Assembly (NCBI RefSeq): GCF_022129445.1
Contig: NZ_JADQAQ010000009.1
Location: forward strand, 2,998 to 66,997
DNA length: 64,000 nt
From: Photobacterium sp. Ph5
Lineage (GTDB): Bacteria; Pseudomonadota; Gammaproteobacteria; Enterobacterales; Vibrionaceae
Reading direction: 5' to 3'
Below are positions 1 through 8,365 of the stretch, piece after piece; the first letter of the stretch is position 1; the number at the start of each line of letters is the position of its first letter. Below the pieces are notes generated by a model that ran no database searches, was not told where the DNA came from, and worked only from the letters and a program-made list of their open reading frames with translations. A program made the position numbers and the translations under genes.

Positions 1-80
1 TCAACTGTATCTACATTATCATCAACTGTATCTACATTATCATCAACTGTATCTACATTATCATCAACTGTATCTATACT
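1..80. repeat. 21-bp in-frame tandem repeat
   Basis: Three exact copies of a 21-bp unit start at 1, 22 and 43, with a fourth, diverging copy from 64. The period is a multiple of three and codes for DDNVDTV heptads on the minus strand. There are no spacers, so it is a coding tandem repeat and not a CRISPR array. Copy number probably varies between strains by slippage. Confidence 0.9.
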
Positions 81-182
81 GATATCATCTTTATTTTTAG
101 TGGTACTAATATCATTATCTCCACCCCCACACCCTAGCAAACTTAGCAATACTAAGGTATTCATTATAATATTTTTTTTCAT
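1..182 (-). CDS. Lipoprotein with 7-residue tandem repeats (3' end outside window)
   Basis: Translating the minus strand from the ATG at 182 gives a lipoprotein signal peptide (MKKNIIMNT then a Leu-rich core) ending in lipobox LSLLGC, followed by GGG, an Asp/Asn/Lys-rich linker, and then at least three perfect DDNVDTV heptads that run off the window edge. The coding DNA is a 21-bp direct repeat. The mature part visible is strongly acidic, as expected for an extended, surface or periplasmic low-complexity tether. I do not recognise a family; function unknown. The 3' end lies beyond base 1, so total length and repeat number are unknown. Confidence 0.75.
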   Translation of the reverse strand, partial: MKKNIIMNTLVLLSLLGCGGGDNDISTTKNKDDISIDTVDDNVDTVDDNVDTVDDNVDTV

Positions 183-317
183 TTGAAATCCTTATCGATA
201 TAAAAAGGACATACTTTATAAGTTAATTATATATAAATTAAACAAGAAAATAATTTTTTAGATTGATATAGAAAATATATAATGAAAAATTTATTCCTTT
301 TAAGAAATATTTGAAGT

Positions 318-962
318 TCACTCAACTAATCCTTTTTCTAATGCATATTTCGCCAACTCGGCTGTTGAATACAATTCAAGCTTATGTTTTATATTCTGAC
401 GATGCGTCTCAACGGTCCGATAACTAATCTCTAATGCTTTAGCAATTTGTTTACTACTTAATCCTTCTGCAACATGTTTAAGTACCCTTTCTTCGCGACG
501 GCTCAAAGGATTAATATCAGGGCTTTTCACTGGTGAAGATACCTGAGTAAAAATAGTTTGGCTCGTCGTTTCACAAAAATATGTCGCTCCTTGATTCACC
601 GTTTTAATCGCTTGAACCATTTTTTCTGCCGAAATTTCTTTCAACATATAGCCCATTGCACCAACCTGCATCACCTTCATGATATATTCACGGTTATCAT
701 GCATCGTTAACATCAATACTTTTGCATTAGGCAGTGTTTTTTTAATTTGCTCTGTTGCATCAATACCGTTCATGATGGGCATACTGATATCCATTAAAAT
801 AACGTCAGGTTGAAGATAACTGACGGTATCTAGTGCCTCTAAACCATTACTTGCAGTACCAATGACCTCGATATCAGGCTCTAATTGTAACCTTGCCATA
901 AAACCATCAATCACCACTTGATGATCATCGACTATCACAATTTTAATCGTTTGTTCTGTCAT
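318..962 (-). CDS. NarL/FixJ-family two-component response regulator
   Basis: This 214-aa protein has an N-terminal receiver domain with the acidic pair D12/D13, phospho-acceptor D58 (in LMDISMP), switch T86 and K108, then a LuxR-type helix-turn-helix at about 152-200 (PLSRREERVL through TVETHRQNIKHKL). It should bind DNA as a dimer once phosphorylated. Its start codon overlaps the 3' end of the histidine-kinase gene by 20 bp, so the two are translationally coupled and are certainly partners. The adjacent TRAP transporter operon on the same strand is the likely regulon (inference). No terminator is evident just downstream. Confidence 0.93.
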   Translation of the reverse strand: MTEQTIKIVIVDDHQVVIDGFMARLQLEPDIEVIGTASNGLEALDTVSYLQPDVILMDISMPIMNGIDATEQIKKTLPNAKVLMLTMHDNREYIMKVMQVGAMGYMLKEISAEKMVQAIKTVNQGATYFCETTSQTIFTQVSSPVKSPDINPLSRREERVLKHVAEGLSSKQIAKALEISYRTVETHRQNIKHKLELYSTAELAKYALEKGLVE

Positions 963-2310
963 ACACTAAACCATCCAAGTTTAATAAAACGGTGAGTTCA
1001 GTACCAAATCCGGGCTCACTATTAAGATCAAACTCACCACCAATAAACTCCACTCGCTCGCGCATATTTCGCAAACCAATCCCTTTTAAATGATAACGAT
1101 TTTGGCTATCAAACCCTTTTCCATTATCTCGAATAATCAATTGCAATAACTTTCCAAGTTGTTTCAAATGCACTTCAACATGCGTTGCATCTGCGTGCTT
1201 AACAATATTATTCAGTGATTCTTGTACTACTCGATAAAGTGTTGTTGCAACGTCAGAGTCTAGCTTTCCAGCCTTTGTATCAAATAACATATCAACTGAT
1301 GTACCAGCGTGTGATTGATAGTCTTGTAATAATGTTGTGAGTGCCGCTTCTAAACCAATATCATCCAGAGAGCTTGGGCGTAATTTATGAGAAATATGTC
1401 TTACTTCATTAATTGCTAATGTTAATGAATGCATCGATTTATTCAGATAATCGACAAACTTTGCATCAATTGGTTGAAGACTGAGTAACTCTAAGTGACA
1501 TTTACTTGAGACTAATAGCTGATTGATCCCATCATGTAATTCTCTTGCGACATGTTTTTTTTCAGCTTCCTGAAATAGTACAGTTTTATGCGCTAACTCT
1601 TTAAGATTTCTATCAGCCAATCGATGTTCATGTAAGTTAATTGCTAATGTGATCACGATAATCACTGCGACAGTTATTGTTAATATCACCACAATAGAAA
1701 AGAAGATCGTATCAATATTATGGTTAATCGCTTGCTGCATAGTCGCGACATCTTGGCTGACATCTTCAATATATAATCCGGTACCAATCATCCAATCCCA
1801 CTTATCTAGCCATGCGGAATAACTCAACTTAGTAACCGTTTCACCCGTTGATGGTTTCTGCCATAAGTACTGATGATAACCACCACCACTTTGCGCTTGT
1901 GATAATAAGGCTGCAATTAAAAAATCGCCTTGTTCATCTTGTATATTAATAAGATTTTTACCAATCAACTCAGGCATGATCGGATGAACTAAATTCACTC
2001 CTTTTTTATCATAAACAAAAAAGTAACCATCTGTTCCATAACGTAAATTTGTCAATATTACTTTAACACGTTGTTGCGCTATACCAATATCAATTGCTGG
2101 ATCATGGTAAATATGAGATATGGCATCGAGAGCAAGATCTACGCTATCTTTTAATGCTGCTTCTTTAGCATCAATTAAACTATCACGAAAAACAGTAACT
2201 TCTTTCTGGCCTAAGGTTTTTGCCTGATAAATCGATATCCAACTGATACTGGCGGTCACAATCAGTAACGGTAATAAGGTTAATAAGATCAGTTTTGCTT
2301 TTAATGGCAT
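943..2310 (-). CDS. Cache-domain sensor histidine kinase (HisKA_3 type)
   Basis: This is a membrane sensor kinase of about 455 aa. A TM helix at roughly 5-25 and a second near 200-225 bracket a periplasmic single-Cache domain, recognisable from the stretch around YGTDGYFFVYD and the WDWMIGTGLYIEDV end. The cytoplasmic part has a HisKA_3 H-box (ARELHDGINQLL), an N-box (VQESLNNIVKHA) and ATP-lid motifs DNGKGFD and GIGLRNMRER. The ATG at 2310 is preferred because a perfect GGAGG lies 5 nt upstream; the longer frame needs a TTG. Such Cache kinases commonly bind small carboxylates. Its location behind a TakP-like TRAP operon suggests that it senses the transported 2-oxo or hydroxy acid (inference). 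Confidence 0.92.
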   Translation of the reverse strand: MPLKAKLILLTLLPLLIVTASISWISIYQAKTLGQKEVTVFRDSLIDAKEAALKDSVDLALDAISHIYHDPAIDIGIAQQRVKVILTNLRYGTDGYFFVYDKKGVNLVHPIMPELIGKNLINIQDEQGDFLIAALLSQAQSGGGYHQYLWQKPSTGETVTKLSYSAWLDKWDWMIGTGLYIEDVSQDVATMQQAINHNIDTIFFSIVVILTITVAVIIVITLAINLHEHRLADRNLKELAHKTVLFQEAEKKHVARELHDGINQLLVSSKCHLELLSLQPIDAKFVDYLNKSMHSLTLAINEVRHISHKLRPSSLDDIGLEAALTTLLQDYQSHAGTSVDMLFDTKAGKLDSDVATTLYRVVQESLNNIVKHADATHVEVHLKQLGKLLQLIIRDNGKGFDSQNRYHLKGIGLRNMRERVEFIGGEFDLNSEPGFGTELTVLLNLDGLVYDRTND

Positions 2311-2330
2311 AGAAACCTCCAAACAGCAAA

Positions 2331-2354
2331 AAGCTGATGTTTTACCACCAGCTT
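2331..2354 (-). terminator. Hairpin between dctM and the kinase gene
   Basis: Read on the minus strand, AAGCTGGTG pairs with CATCAGCTT (one G-U) across a 6-nt loop and runs into a short T tract. It lies between dctM and the histidine-kinase start and probably ends most TRAP transcripts, leaving the two-component genes to read-through or their own promoter. Confidence 0.6.
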
Positions 2355-2405
2355 ATATTAACAACTTATTATCATTTTTTGCTTTTATAGATCACATTAT
2401 CAATA

Positions 2406-3692
2406 TTAACCCATGCCATAGAAATTCGGGAAGATCAAAATAGAAGCCAGTACCGCAATTTGAATAGCGATAAATGGCATAACTCCACGGTAAATATCAC
2501 GTGTCGTGACACCTGCAGGTGCTACACCTTTCAAGTAAAACAAACTAAAGCCAAATGGTGGTGTTAAAAATGAAGTTTGTAAGTTCATCGCGACAAGTAT
2601 GGCAAACCAAGTCATATTCAATCCCATCGCTTCGGCAACAGGCGCTAAAATCGGTACGATAATGAAACAGATCTCAACAAAATCGATAAAGAAGCCAAGA
2701 ATTAAAATAACCAGCATAGTGATGATCAAAAATCCCCACTTTTCACCGGGTAGCGCCATCATCCATTCTTCAACTAAATAATCACCACCAGTGTAGGTAA
2801 ATGCCATCGAAAATGCAGTCGCACCTAACAAAATAGCAAAAACCATTGCCGTGACTTTTACCGTTTCTTTTGCAGCCTCATAGATCATTTTCCAACTAAA
2901 CATGCGATATAAAATTGCTAACACAATCGCGCCAAATCCACCTAATGCAGCAGACTCTGTAGGCGTTGCAATACCGGCAAAAATAGAACCTAACACCACG
3001 ATAATTAACGTTAATGGTGGAATAACGGCTTTTAAAGCCGTGAAAACCTCTTGCGAACGACTAATACTGTCATCTCGCTCAATTGGCTGGGCCGCTTCAG
3101 GGTTAAATTTGGCGTAAATTAAAATATAAGCAACATACGCACCTACCAATACAAAACCCGGTAAAATAGCCGCCTGAAATAAATCACCAACAGGTACACC
3201 AAGCACATCACCTAGTAGTATTAATACAATCGATGGTGGAATAATTTGCCCTAATGTACCCGAAGCACAAATGGTTCCACACGCAAGGCCTTTATCGTAA
3301 TTATATTTGAGCATAACGGGTAATGAGATAAGCCCCATCGCAACAACAGATGCCCCTACCACACCCGTTGATGCCGCTAATAATGCACCGACTAATACAG
3401 TCGAAATAGCAATACCACCACGAACGCCACCAAACAGACGCCCCATCGATTCTAATAATTGCTCAGCTAAACGGGTTTTCTGGAGTACTAAGCCCATAAA
3501 AACAAACAGTGGCACCGCCATAAGGACCGTATTTTCCATGATTGACTGAATGCGATAAGGCATAAATGCAAACATGTCGAAACCTTCAGCCCACACACCA
3601 AAAATTAAGGCTATTCCGCCGAAAGTAAATGCCACAGGAAAGCCCAGTAATAAGGCAAATAATGCGACAAAAAACATCACGATTCCGATCAT
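2406..3692 (-). CDS. dctM: TRAP transporter large permease DctM
   Basis: This 428-aa, very hydrophobic protein has about 12 predicted TM segments and the usual length of DctM/SiaM large subunits. Family landmarks are visible: the N-terminal LLGFPVAFTFGG region, the CASGTLGQIIPPSIVLILLG loop and the late FFIDFVEICFIIVPIL helix. It is the ion-coupled (normally Na+) translocation subunit of a tripartite ATP-independent transporter. Only 12 bp separate it from dctQ, and the order dctP-dctQ-dctM fits the standard operon. Substrate is set by DctP, here TakP-like. Confidence 0.95.
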   Translation of the reverse strand: MIGIVMFFVALFALLLGFPVAFTFGGIALIFGVWAEGFDMFAFMPYRIQSIMENTVLMAVPLFVFMGLVLQKTRLAEQLLESMGRLFGGVRGGIAISTVLVGALLAASTGVVGASVVAMGLISLPVMLKYNYDKGLACGTICASGTLGQIIPPSIVLILLGDVLGVPVGDLFQAAILPGFVLVGAYVAYILIYAKFNPEAAQPIERDDSISRSQEVFTALKAVIPPLTLIIVVLGSIFAGIATPTESAALGGFGAIVLAILYRMFSWKMIYEAAKETVKVTAMVFAILLGATAFSMAFTYTGGDYLVEEWMMALPGEKWGFLIITMLVILILGFFIDFVEICFIIVPILAPVAEAMGLNMTWFAILVAMNLQTSFLTPPFGFSLFYLKGVAPAGVTTRDIYRGVMPFIAIQIAVLASILIFPNFYGMG

Positions 3693-3704
3693 TGACGTAT
3701 TCCT

Positions 3705-4238
3705 TTACTGATCTTGTTTTAATACCGCGTGCTGCGGATTAAATAAGGTATTTAATGAGTGAACAACCAGCCCTAAACCGCTGATCGCCATTAAGCCAAA
3801 TGAGAGAGGGATCATTGCTTTAATTATCCATCGATAAGCAAGACCACCTGGATCGCCAGATGTTTCTCCTAATGCATAGCTCTCTTTGGCGAAATCAATG
3901 CCATACCATGTCACCAGTAAACAAAAAGGTAGTAGAAAGAAAAGTGTACCTAAAATATCAATGATCGCTTGGCTTTTACGGGATAGACGCTCATAAAAAA
4001 CATCAACACGAACATGTCCCGCAGAACGGATCGCGTAAGGAACGCCAAGTAAAAATACAGCAGAAAACAGGTGCCATTCCATTTCTTGAAGGGCAATGGA
4101 AACATCATTAAAAACATAGCGCATAACAACGTCATAAACGACATTAATTAATAATAATAGAAATAGAAGACTGGCTAACAAACCGAGTACATCACCAATA
4201 CGATTAAAAAAACGCTCTAGCGTGATCAGACTTTTCAT
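3705..4238 (-). CDS. dctQ: TRAP transporter small permease DctQ
   Basis: This 177-aa protein has four TM segments and the conserved DctQ core (EMEWHLFSAVFLLG, then YAIRSAGHVRVDVFYERLS). It forms the small membrane subunit that docks DctM and the binding protein. It is followed closely by dctM and preceded by an 87-bp gap from dctP, which holds an inverted repeat. Length and topology are normal. Confidence 0.93.
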   Translation of the reverse strand: MKSLITLERFFNRIGDVLGLLASLLFLLLLINVVYDVVMRYVFNDVSIALQEMEWHLFSAVFLLGVPYAIRSAGHVRVDVFYERLSRKSQAIIDILGTLFFLLPFCLLVTWYGIDFAKESYALGETSGDPGGLAYRWIIKAMIPLSFGLMAISGLGLVVHSLNTLFNPQHAVLKQDQ

Positions 4239-4254
4239 TCCTTACTCCATGGAG

Positions 4255-4302
4255 TCCTGCCAGATACGTATAACAGCGACCTTATATACATAAATGGCAG
4301 GA
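4255..4302. promoter_or_regulatory. Inverted repeat in the dctP-dctQ spacer
   Basis: TCCTGCCA (4255-4262) and TGGCAGGA (4295-4302) form perfect 8-bp arms around a 32-nt loop in the only sizeable spacer of the TRAP operon. A processing or attenuation stem-loop here would raise binding-protein levels over the permeases, as is common in binding-protein-dependent operons. This is inference from position and symmetry only. Confidence 0.4.
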
Positions 4303-4325
4303 TAAACGTCCTTGTTTAAAAAAGC

Positions 4326-5420
4326 TTACTGCGCTTGGCTATTAAGATAAGCACGATGCGAAATATTGGTCCATGAACGTACCTGATTTAAATAATCCGC
4401 TTGTGATTTTTGAATCGCTTTTGCTTGTGCATCTTTTTCTGCATGTTGTGCAAGAAGGCGATCATTCGCGTCACGTAATGCTTTCATTACTGCTGGCGGG
4501 AAATCTTTCACTTTTATATCAGGGTAGGTTTGCTGAATTGTTGACCAGTTTTTACCGCTTGCATGAGTGGCTTGTGTGTACATGTCATAAGCGGCTGTAC
4601 GCATTGCAACACGTAAGATCTCTTGAAGATCGGCAGGTAGACGTTCCCATGTACGCTTATTGACTAAGAACTGTAATTCTGATCCTGGCTCATGCCACCC
4701 TGTGTAGTAATAAGGCGCTATTTTATGAAAACCCATACGCAAATCTAATGATGGGCCTACCCACTCAAGCGCATCAATAGTATTTCGTTCAAGTGAAGTA
4801 TATAGCTCTCCTGGTGCAATATTGGTTGGTTTAGCACCAACTTCAGCAAGAATTTCACCAGCAAAACCAGGAATTCGCATTTTCAAACCTTTCAGATCAT
4901 CAACGGTATTGATCTCTTTTTGAAACCATCCCCCCATTTGAATATCTGAGTTACCACCAGGAAATGAAAGCAAGTTATGAGGTGAATAAACTTGCTCCAT
5001 CAGCTCCATACCACCACCATGATAGAACCACGCATATTGTTCAGCAGGCGTCATACCAAAAGGCATAGAGGTAAAGTATAAGGTATTTGGAACCTTACCC
5101 TTCCAGTAATACGAGCCTGAATGTCCCATGTCGTATTGACCAGATTTCACCATATCGAAGATACCGAGTGGTGCTTTGTGCTTATTGGCAGAGTCAATAC
5201 GAATTTTCAAACGACCGTTAGACATTTTTTCTGCCATCGCCGCCATGTTCTTGGTCGCATCACCAAAGATCGGAAAATTGGGTCCCCATGTTTCGGCTAA
5301 TTTTAAACGGTATACTTTTTCTGATGCTTGTACGCTTGTTGCCAACATAGCAACACACCCTAGTGCAACGATTAGGCTTTTTTTCACCACACGTTTCACT
5401 ACGCTACCAATAATAGTCAT
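4326..5420 (-). CDS. dctP: TRAP periplasmic binding protein, TakP-like (2-oxo acid type)
   Basis: This 364-aa protein has a signal peptide ending near SVQASEK. The mature part closely follows the Rhodobacter TakP group: AWFYHGGG, FPGGNSDIQMGGWF, LKGLKMRIPGFAGE (conserved carboxylate-binding Arg), NTIDALEWVGP and APYYYTGWHEPG. TakP members bind 2-oxo acids such as pyruvate or oxobutyrate together with Na+; related proteins bind lactate, so a small monocarboxylate 2-oxo/2-hydroxy acid is the best guess rather than a C4-dicarboxylate. First gene of a dctPQM operon adjoining a Cache kinase and NarL-type regulator. Confidence 0.92.
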   Translation of the reverse strand: MTIIGSVVKRVVKKSLIVALGCVAMLATSVQASEKVYRLKLAETWGPNFPIFGDATKNMAAMAEKMSNGRLKIRIDSANKHKAPLGIFDMVKSGQYDMGHSGSYYWKGKVPNTLYFTSMPFGMTPAEQYAWFYHGGGMELMEQVYSPHNLLSFPGGNSDIQMGGWFQKEINTVDDLKGLKMRIPGFAGEILAEVGAKPTNIAPGELYTSLERNTIDALEWVGPSLDLRMGFHKIAPYYYTGWHEPGSELQFLVNKRTWERLPADLQEILRVAMRTAAYDMYTQATHASGKNWSTIQQTYPDIKVKDFPPAVMKALRDANDRLLAQHAEKDAQAKAIQKSQADYLNQVRSWTNISHRAYLNSQAQ

Positions 5421-5886
5421 TCACTCATCCTTGCTTTATATGATTAGGCTACAAAATGATGTTCAAACATACTTTGGCTTAACGCTATACAAGATAAAAT
5501 GAGAAGGACTACGGATTAAAAGTTAAAAATCGTTAATAAAAACAAAAAATAAACCACGTATAAAATCGTATCTATAAAATTTAAATTATTATTTATCAAT
5601 AATTTAAGTAAAAATAAACACTACGTATTTATACGTACTAATCCAGAATAACGATTCGCCGCACAAGATATAATTTATGTGAACTCAGCCCACTCATTTC
5701 ATTCCCTATAACAATAAATTAGTTGAAATATGAAGCTTCATCTAATGTCATGGAAATGACAACTGTGGTAGGATCCCTCGAAATTAGCGTAATAACAAGT
5801 AAGTAATGTTAATTAAACGTTAAAAAACAGAATCAAGCACTATTAAATGTCATTACTATCAATGACATCACTGAGAGATATTTACA
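5421..5886. promoter_or_regulatory. Divergent control region of the TRAP operon; TACGTA palindrome
   Basis: This 466-bp AT-rich spacer separates dctP (minus) from the gene at 5887 (plus) and holds no ORF I can support. It contains a palindrome, TACGTA-TTTA-TACGTA (5622-5637), and a related ACGTAT/CGTAT pair near 5555-5573. These are plausible binding sites for the NarL-type regulator encoded downstream, by analogy with other TRAP-linked two-component systems. No binding evidence can be seen in sequence alone. Confidence 0.35.
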
Positions 5887-6438
5887 TTGGTTGATCTATT
5901 AAAAGAAGTATTAGGCTGGACTTCCGTCGTCTTGTATATTCTGCTGACAATATTTAACAGCATGAAATTCACTCGTTATGCTGCTTTTGCATCGGCAACA
6001 AATGATACTGTTTGGTCAATTCTAATGGGATGGTGGCCGAAAGTAATTTTAAACCTCTCTGTTAACGCGATTAACACTTATCGCTATGTAAAAGATTTCA
6101 CAAAAACAGGGAAGACAATTATTCACACACTCGCAGCCATTATGGCAACCGCTATTATATATATAACGTATGTTGCTATTAGTGCCTTCATTGCAGAACC
6201 AACGATTACTGTTGCATTACAATATTTAGATTTAGCGGTTATTGTTGCTGCGCTTTATATGACATCACTAAAAAATTATCGCATGTTAATGCTGACATCT
6301 GGTTTTGTTGGTATGGCAGGGTATTACGGTAACCCGCAAATGATGATAATCAAAGCATTAGTGATTGTTATCATGAGTTACAAGTTATATTCAACGCGCC
6401 ATCAGACACAGGAACAACAGTTAGCTGAAAACCATTAA
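5887..6438 (+). CDS. Integral membrane protein, possibly YgjV-like
   Basis: This 183-aa protein has about six hydrophobic segments and a short polar C-terminal tail (HQTQEQQLAENH). It starts with TTG after a GAGAG ribosome-binding site. Length and topology match the Imp-YgjV family of inner-membrane proteins, including a motif resembling its ILNAIRTLI loop (LSVNAINTYRYVKD), but similarity is weak and I would not assign function. It stands alone and is followed by a clear terminator. Divergent from the TRAP operon. Confidence 0.75.
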   Translation: MVDLLKEVLGWTSVVLYILLTIFNSMKFTRYAAFASATNDTVWSILMGWWPKVILNLSVNAINTYRYVKDFTKTGKTIIHTLAAIMATAIIYITYVAISAFIAEPTITVALQYLDLAVIVAALYMTSLKNYRMLMLTSGFVGMAGYYGNPQMMIIKALVIVIMSYKLYSTRHQTQEQQLAENH

Positions 6439-6470
6439 TTAAACATTAAGATAATGCTAGCTGATTTATA

Positions 6471-6502
6471 AGCTGTAGAGTACAACGCTCTACAGCTTTT
6501 TT
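6471..6502 (+). terminator. Rho-independent terminator
   Basis: AGCTGTAGAG pairs with CTCTACAGCT and is followed by a T run; it ends the transcript of the membrane-protein gene at 5887. Confidence 0.85.
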
Positions 6503-6629
6503 ATTGCAACCATCACTTTACCTTTCTATTTCACCATCTACTCAATGACAAAATCAACGTGATCCTTTACAAAAACATATAGAATGTTATTCTGTATAAA
6601 TACAGTACAGAATACCCTAAAGAGGACTT

Positions 6630-6857
6630 ATGGATTTGTGGATGAAAAGAGTGATTACATGTAATGATTTTAATGGCGGTCGCTTCGAACTGACAGTGGT
6701 CTTTCCTCCTGAGTTCAAAACTTATGTGGATATCGAATCACAACACATTCAATCCCAATACCCTTCTTTAGCGTGTTTTAAAAAAGCCGTATTACCGATC
6801 ATTTGCAATAATGAAGGTCGTCTAGTAAGTAGCGTACATATAAGTCGTAATCACTAA
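6630..6857 (+). CDS. Small hypothetical protein (75 aa)
   Basis: A 75-aa soluble protein with no recognised domain. The start at 6630 is supported by AGAGG five bases upstream; a second ATG at 6642 is possible. It contains two cysteines (C11 in VITCND and C58 in PIICNN) and an ACFKKAV segment. It lies in the same direction as its flanking small genes but has its own upstream region. Function unknown. Confidence 0.6.
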   Translation: MDLWMKRVITCNDFNGGRFELTVVFPPEFKTYVDIESQHIQSQYPSLACFKKAVLPIICNNEGRLVSSVHISRNH

Positions 6858-6917
6858 AAACAATATTAAACGACACAATGCTCACCTATAAATTCACATT
6901 CAATAGTTGGCGGTGGA

Positions 6918-7298
6918 ATGAATAAGAAAAATTTAGCGATAATGGGATTAGTCTTGGCTTTTTCTAGCAGTGTTTACGCAGATAATTTTAATGATCGACG
7001 CCAAGAGATGCGTCAGGATCATCGACAAGATAACCGCGTTGAACGTCGGGTCGATCATAGAATAGATCGTCGTTGGGATAATCGATATTGGGGAAAGCCT
7101 GCTTTTTATCGAGCGAATACTCAATGGTATAGCTGGAAACACCCTATTGGATCAGTCATAGCGTTCAGTGTTTTTGTTAATGAGATGGGAAAGTTACAGA
7201 ATAAACAAGGGCAGGAAGTGATTGTCGTTGGTAATGGTGGGAAAGTAAAAGAAACCTATGTTAGTCAAGATAACCAAGTGATCATTGTTACCTACTAA
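6918..7298 (+). CDS. Periplasmic protein with Arg/Asp-rich linker
   Basis: The 126-aa precursor has a signal peptide cleaved after SSVYA. The next ~35 residues are a charged run of alternating Arg, Asp, His and Gln (repeating RxDxRxDNR-type units), followed by a small folded C-terminal domain beginning near WYSWKHPIGS and ending in beta-rich QEVIVVGNGGKVKET. The layout resembles RcnB/DUF6515-type periplasmic proteins, but the RcnB core motif is not present, so the family is uncertain. The GTGG ribosome-binding region precedes the ATG, and a terminator follows. Confidence 0.75.
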   Translation: MNKKNLAIMGLVLAFSSSVYADNFNDRRQEMRQDHRQDNRVERRVDHRIDRRWDNRYWGKPAFYRANTQWYSWKHPIGSVIAFSVFVNEMGKLQNKQGQEVIVVGNGGKVKETYVSQDNQVIIVTY

Positions 7299-7315
7299 TA
7301 ATATCATTCAATTGA

Positions 7316-7345
7316 AGGCAGAAACCCTGTTCTGCCTTTTTATTT
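7316..7345 (+). terminator. Rho-independent terminator
   Basis: GGCAGA pairs with TCTGCC over an 8-nt loop and is followed by TTTTTATTT. It ends the periplasmic-protein transcript. Confidence 0.8.
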
Positions 7346-7383
7346 CTAGTAAAGCATAACTCGCAAGCATGTTATTTTAAACC

Positions 7384-7587
7384 TTAATCAATAATTGAAA
7401 AATGCCCAATCTCTTTATTATTATGGTTAGTAATAATGCCCTTTTCAGATTGCTCACAATACGTAAAATTGACGTCTAATGTGTCTACTTTACCGTTGAT
7501 TAAAACATGTCGGCGCAATACATCTCCATTTAACTGATGCACAGATGCGTTCCAACTAAGATCATTAACATTGAAGTTGATAATCAT
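7384..7587 (-). CDS. Small hypothetical protein (67 aa)
   Basis: The ATG at 7587 follows AAGAGG with ideal spacing, giving a 67-aa protein beginning MIINFNVNDL; the longer open frame upstream has no ribosome-binding site. The protein looks like a small beta-rich domain (VHQLNGDVLRRHVLINGKVDTLDVNF) without a signal peptide or TM segment. No family recognised. Confidence 0.65.
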   Translation of the reverse strand: MIINFNVNDLSWNASVHQLNGDVLRRHVLINGKVDTLDVNFTYCEQSEKGIITNHNNKEIGHFSIID

Positions 7588-7780
7588 AATATACCTCTTA
7601 AAATTGTAGCGTTGATGAATTCTAGCGATGACAATAGTAAAGCTAAATAATATCAACAGTTTTATAGCGTAATGAATTTTTAATGAAGATAATGAGTACA
7701 GCGATTAGCAAAACTGCTAGGGAGTAAAACAAAGAAGAGTAAAGTTTTTCGAAGAGTGTAGCGTAGAAGGTTTTTTGATT

Positions 7781-7806
7781 AAGTGGTGTAACAATTTACA
7801 CCACTT
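7781..7806 (-). terminator. Terminator of cspA-like gene
   Basis: Perfect 11-bp arms (AAGTGGTGTAA / TTACACCACTT) separated by 4 nt. On the minus strand it lies just after the cold-shock gene and is followed by AATC then a T run. Confidence 0.85.
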
Positions 7807-7830
7807 AGAAATCTTATAGAAACTATAAAA

Positions 7831-8040
7831 TTAAAGAGCTACAACGTTTGCAGCTTGAAGACCTTTTTGGCCTTGCTCTACTTCAAAAGACACTTTTTGG
7901 CCTTCAGCAAGAGTTTTGAAACCTTCAGAAGCGATAGCACGGAAGTGAACGAATACGTCAGCACCGCCGTTGTCTTGAGTAATGAAACCGAAACCTTTCT
8001 CTTCGTTGAACCACTTAACGATACCAGTTGACTTAGACAT
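7831..8040 (-). CDS. CspA-family cold-shock protein
   Basis: A 69-aa single cold-shock domain, the normal family length, with RNP1 (KGFGFI) and RNP2 (VFVHF) nucleic-acid-binding motifs and the usual [11 protein letters not shown] start and GLQAANV end. These proteins bind single-stranded RNA/DNA and act as RNA chaperones in the cytoplasm. The gene is monocistronic, with a long upstream leader and its own terminator. Which numbered Csp paralogue it is cannot be decided here. Confidence 0.97.
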
Positions 8041-8250
8041 AATGTGTCCCTTATATAAAATTCATAGAAAATATCGCAAAATTGCGATGCACTGAAAGCT
8101 TGAATTATTAAATATGATGAAGCGAAGGAAACACAAAGGTACAACTAAACGAAGATACTTCTGGGGATTTTCTTTAACTTAACTTTTATTAATAACTCTG
8201 AACAACAGAGCAACGACATAATCACATTAAACAGTTAGACTGTAAACTCT
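8041..8250 (-). promoter_or_regulatory. Probable long structured 5' leader of the cold-shock gene
   Basis: No ORF is supported between the cold-shock ATG and about 8250. The region read on the minus strand contains a hairpin, ATCGCAATTTTGCGAT, shortly before the ribosome-binding site AAGGGA, and a symmetrical GTTTACAGTCTAACTGTTTAA near its upstream end. Long leaders that refold with temperature are typical of cspA-type mRNAs; the exact transcript start is inferred. Confidence 0.45.
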
Positions 8251-8317
8251 TTTTTATTAAAAAATCACAAATAAAATATAACATACTGATTTAAAATATA
8301 ATTTATTTTATTTTCCC

Positions 8318-8352
8318 AAAAAAAAGCAGATCGTTACTGATCTGCTTTTTTT
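8318..8352. terminator. Bidirectional terminator
   Basis: AGCAGATC and GATCTGCT form an 8-bp stem with A tracts on one side and T tracts on the other. It can end the emrAB transcript (minus strand) and insulates it from the cspA-like gene. Confidence 0.85.
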
Positions 8353-8365
8353 GCTATCACATTGA

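Noticed and set aside
1-80. Tandem 21-bp repeats as a possible CRISPR array
   Set aside because: No spacers; the unit is in frame and codes for lipoprotein heptads.
7878-8144. 88-codon frame overlapping the cold-shock gene
   Set aside because: It is another frame of the same strand within cspA and its leader; codon use and lack of a start signal argue against it.
8041-8365. RNA gene or riboswitch other than a cold-shock leader
   Set aside because: Only the leader hairpin and the bidirectional terminator are visible; no known riboswitch core recognised.
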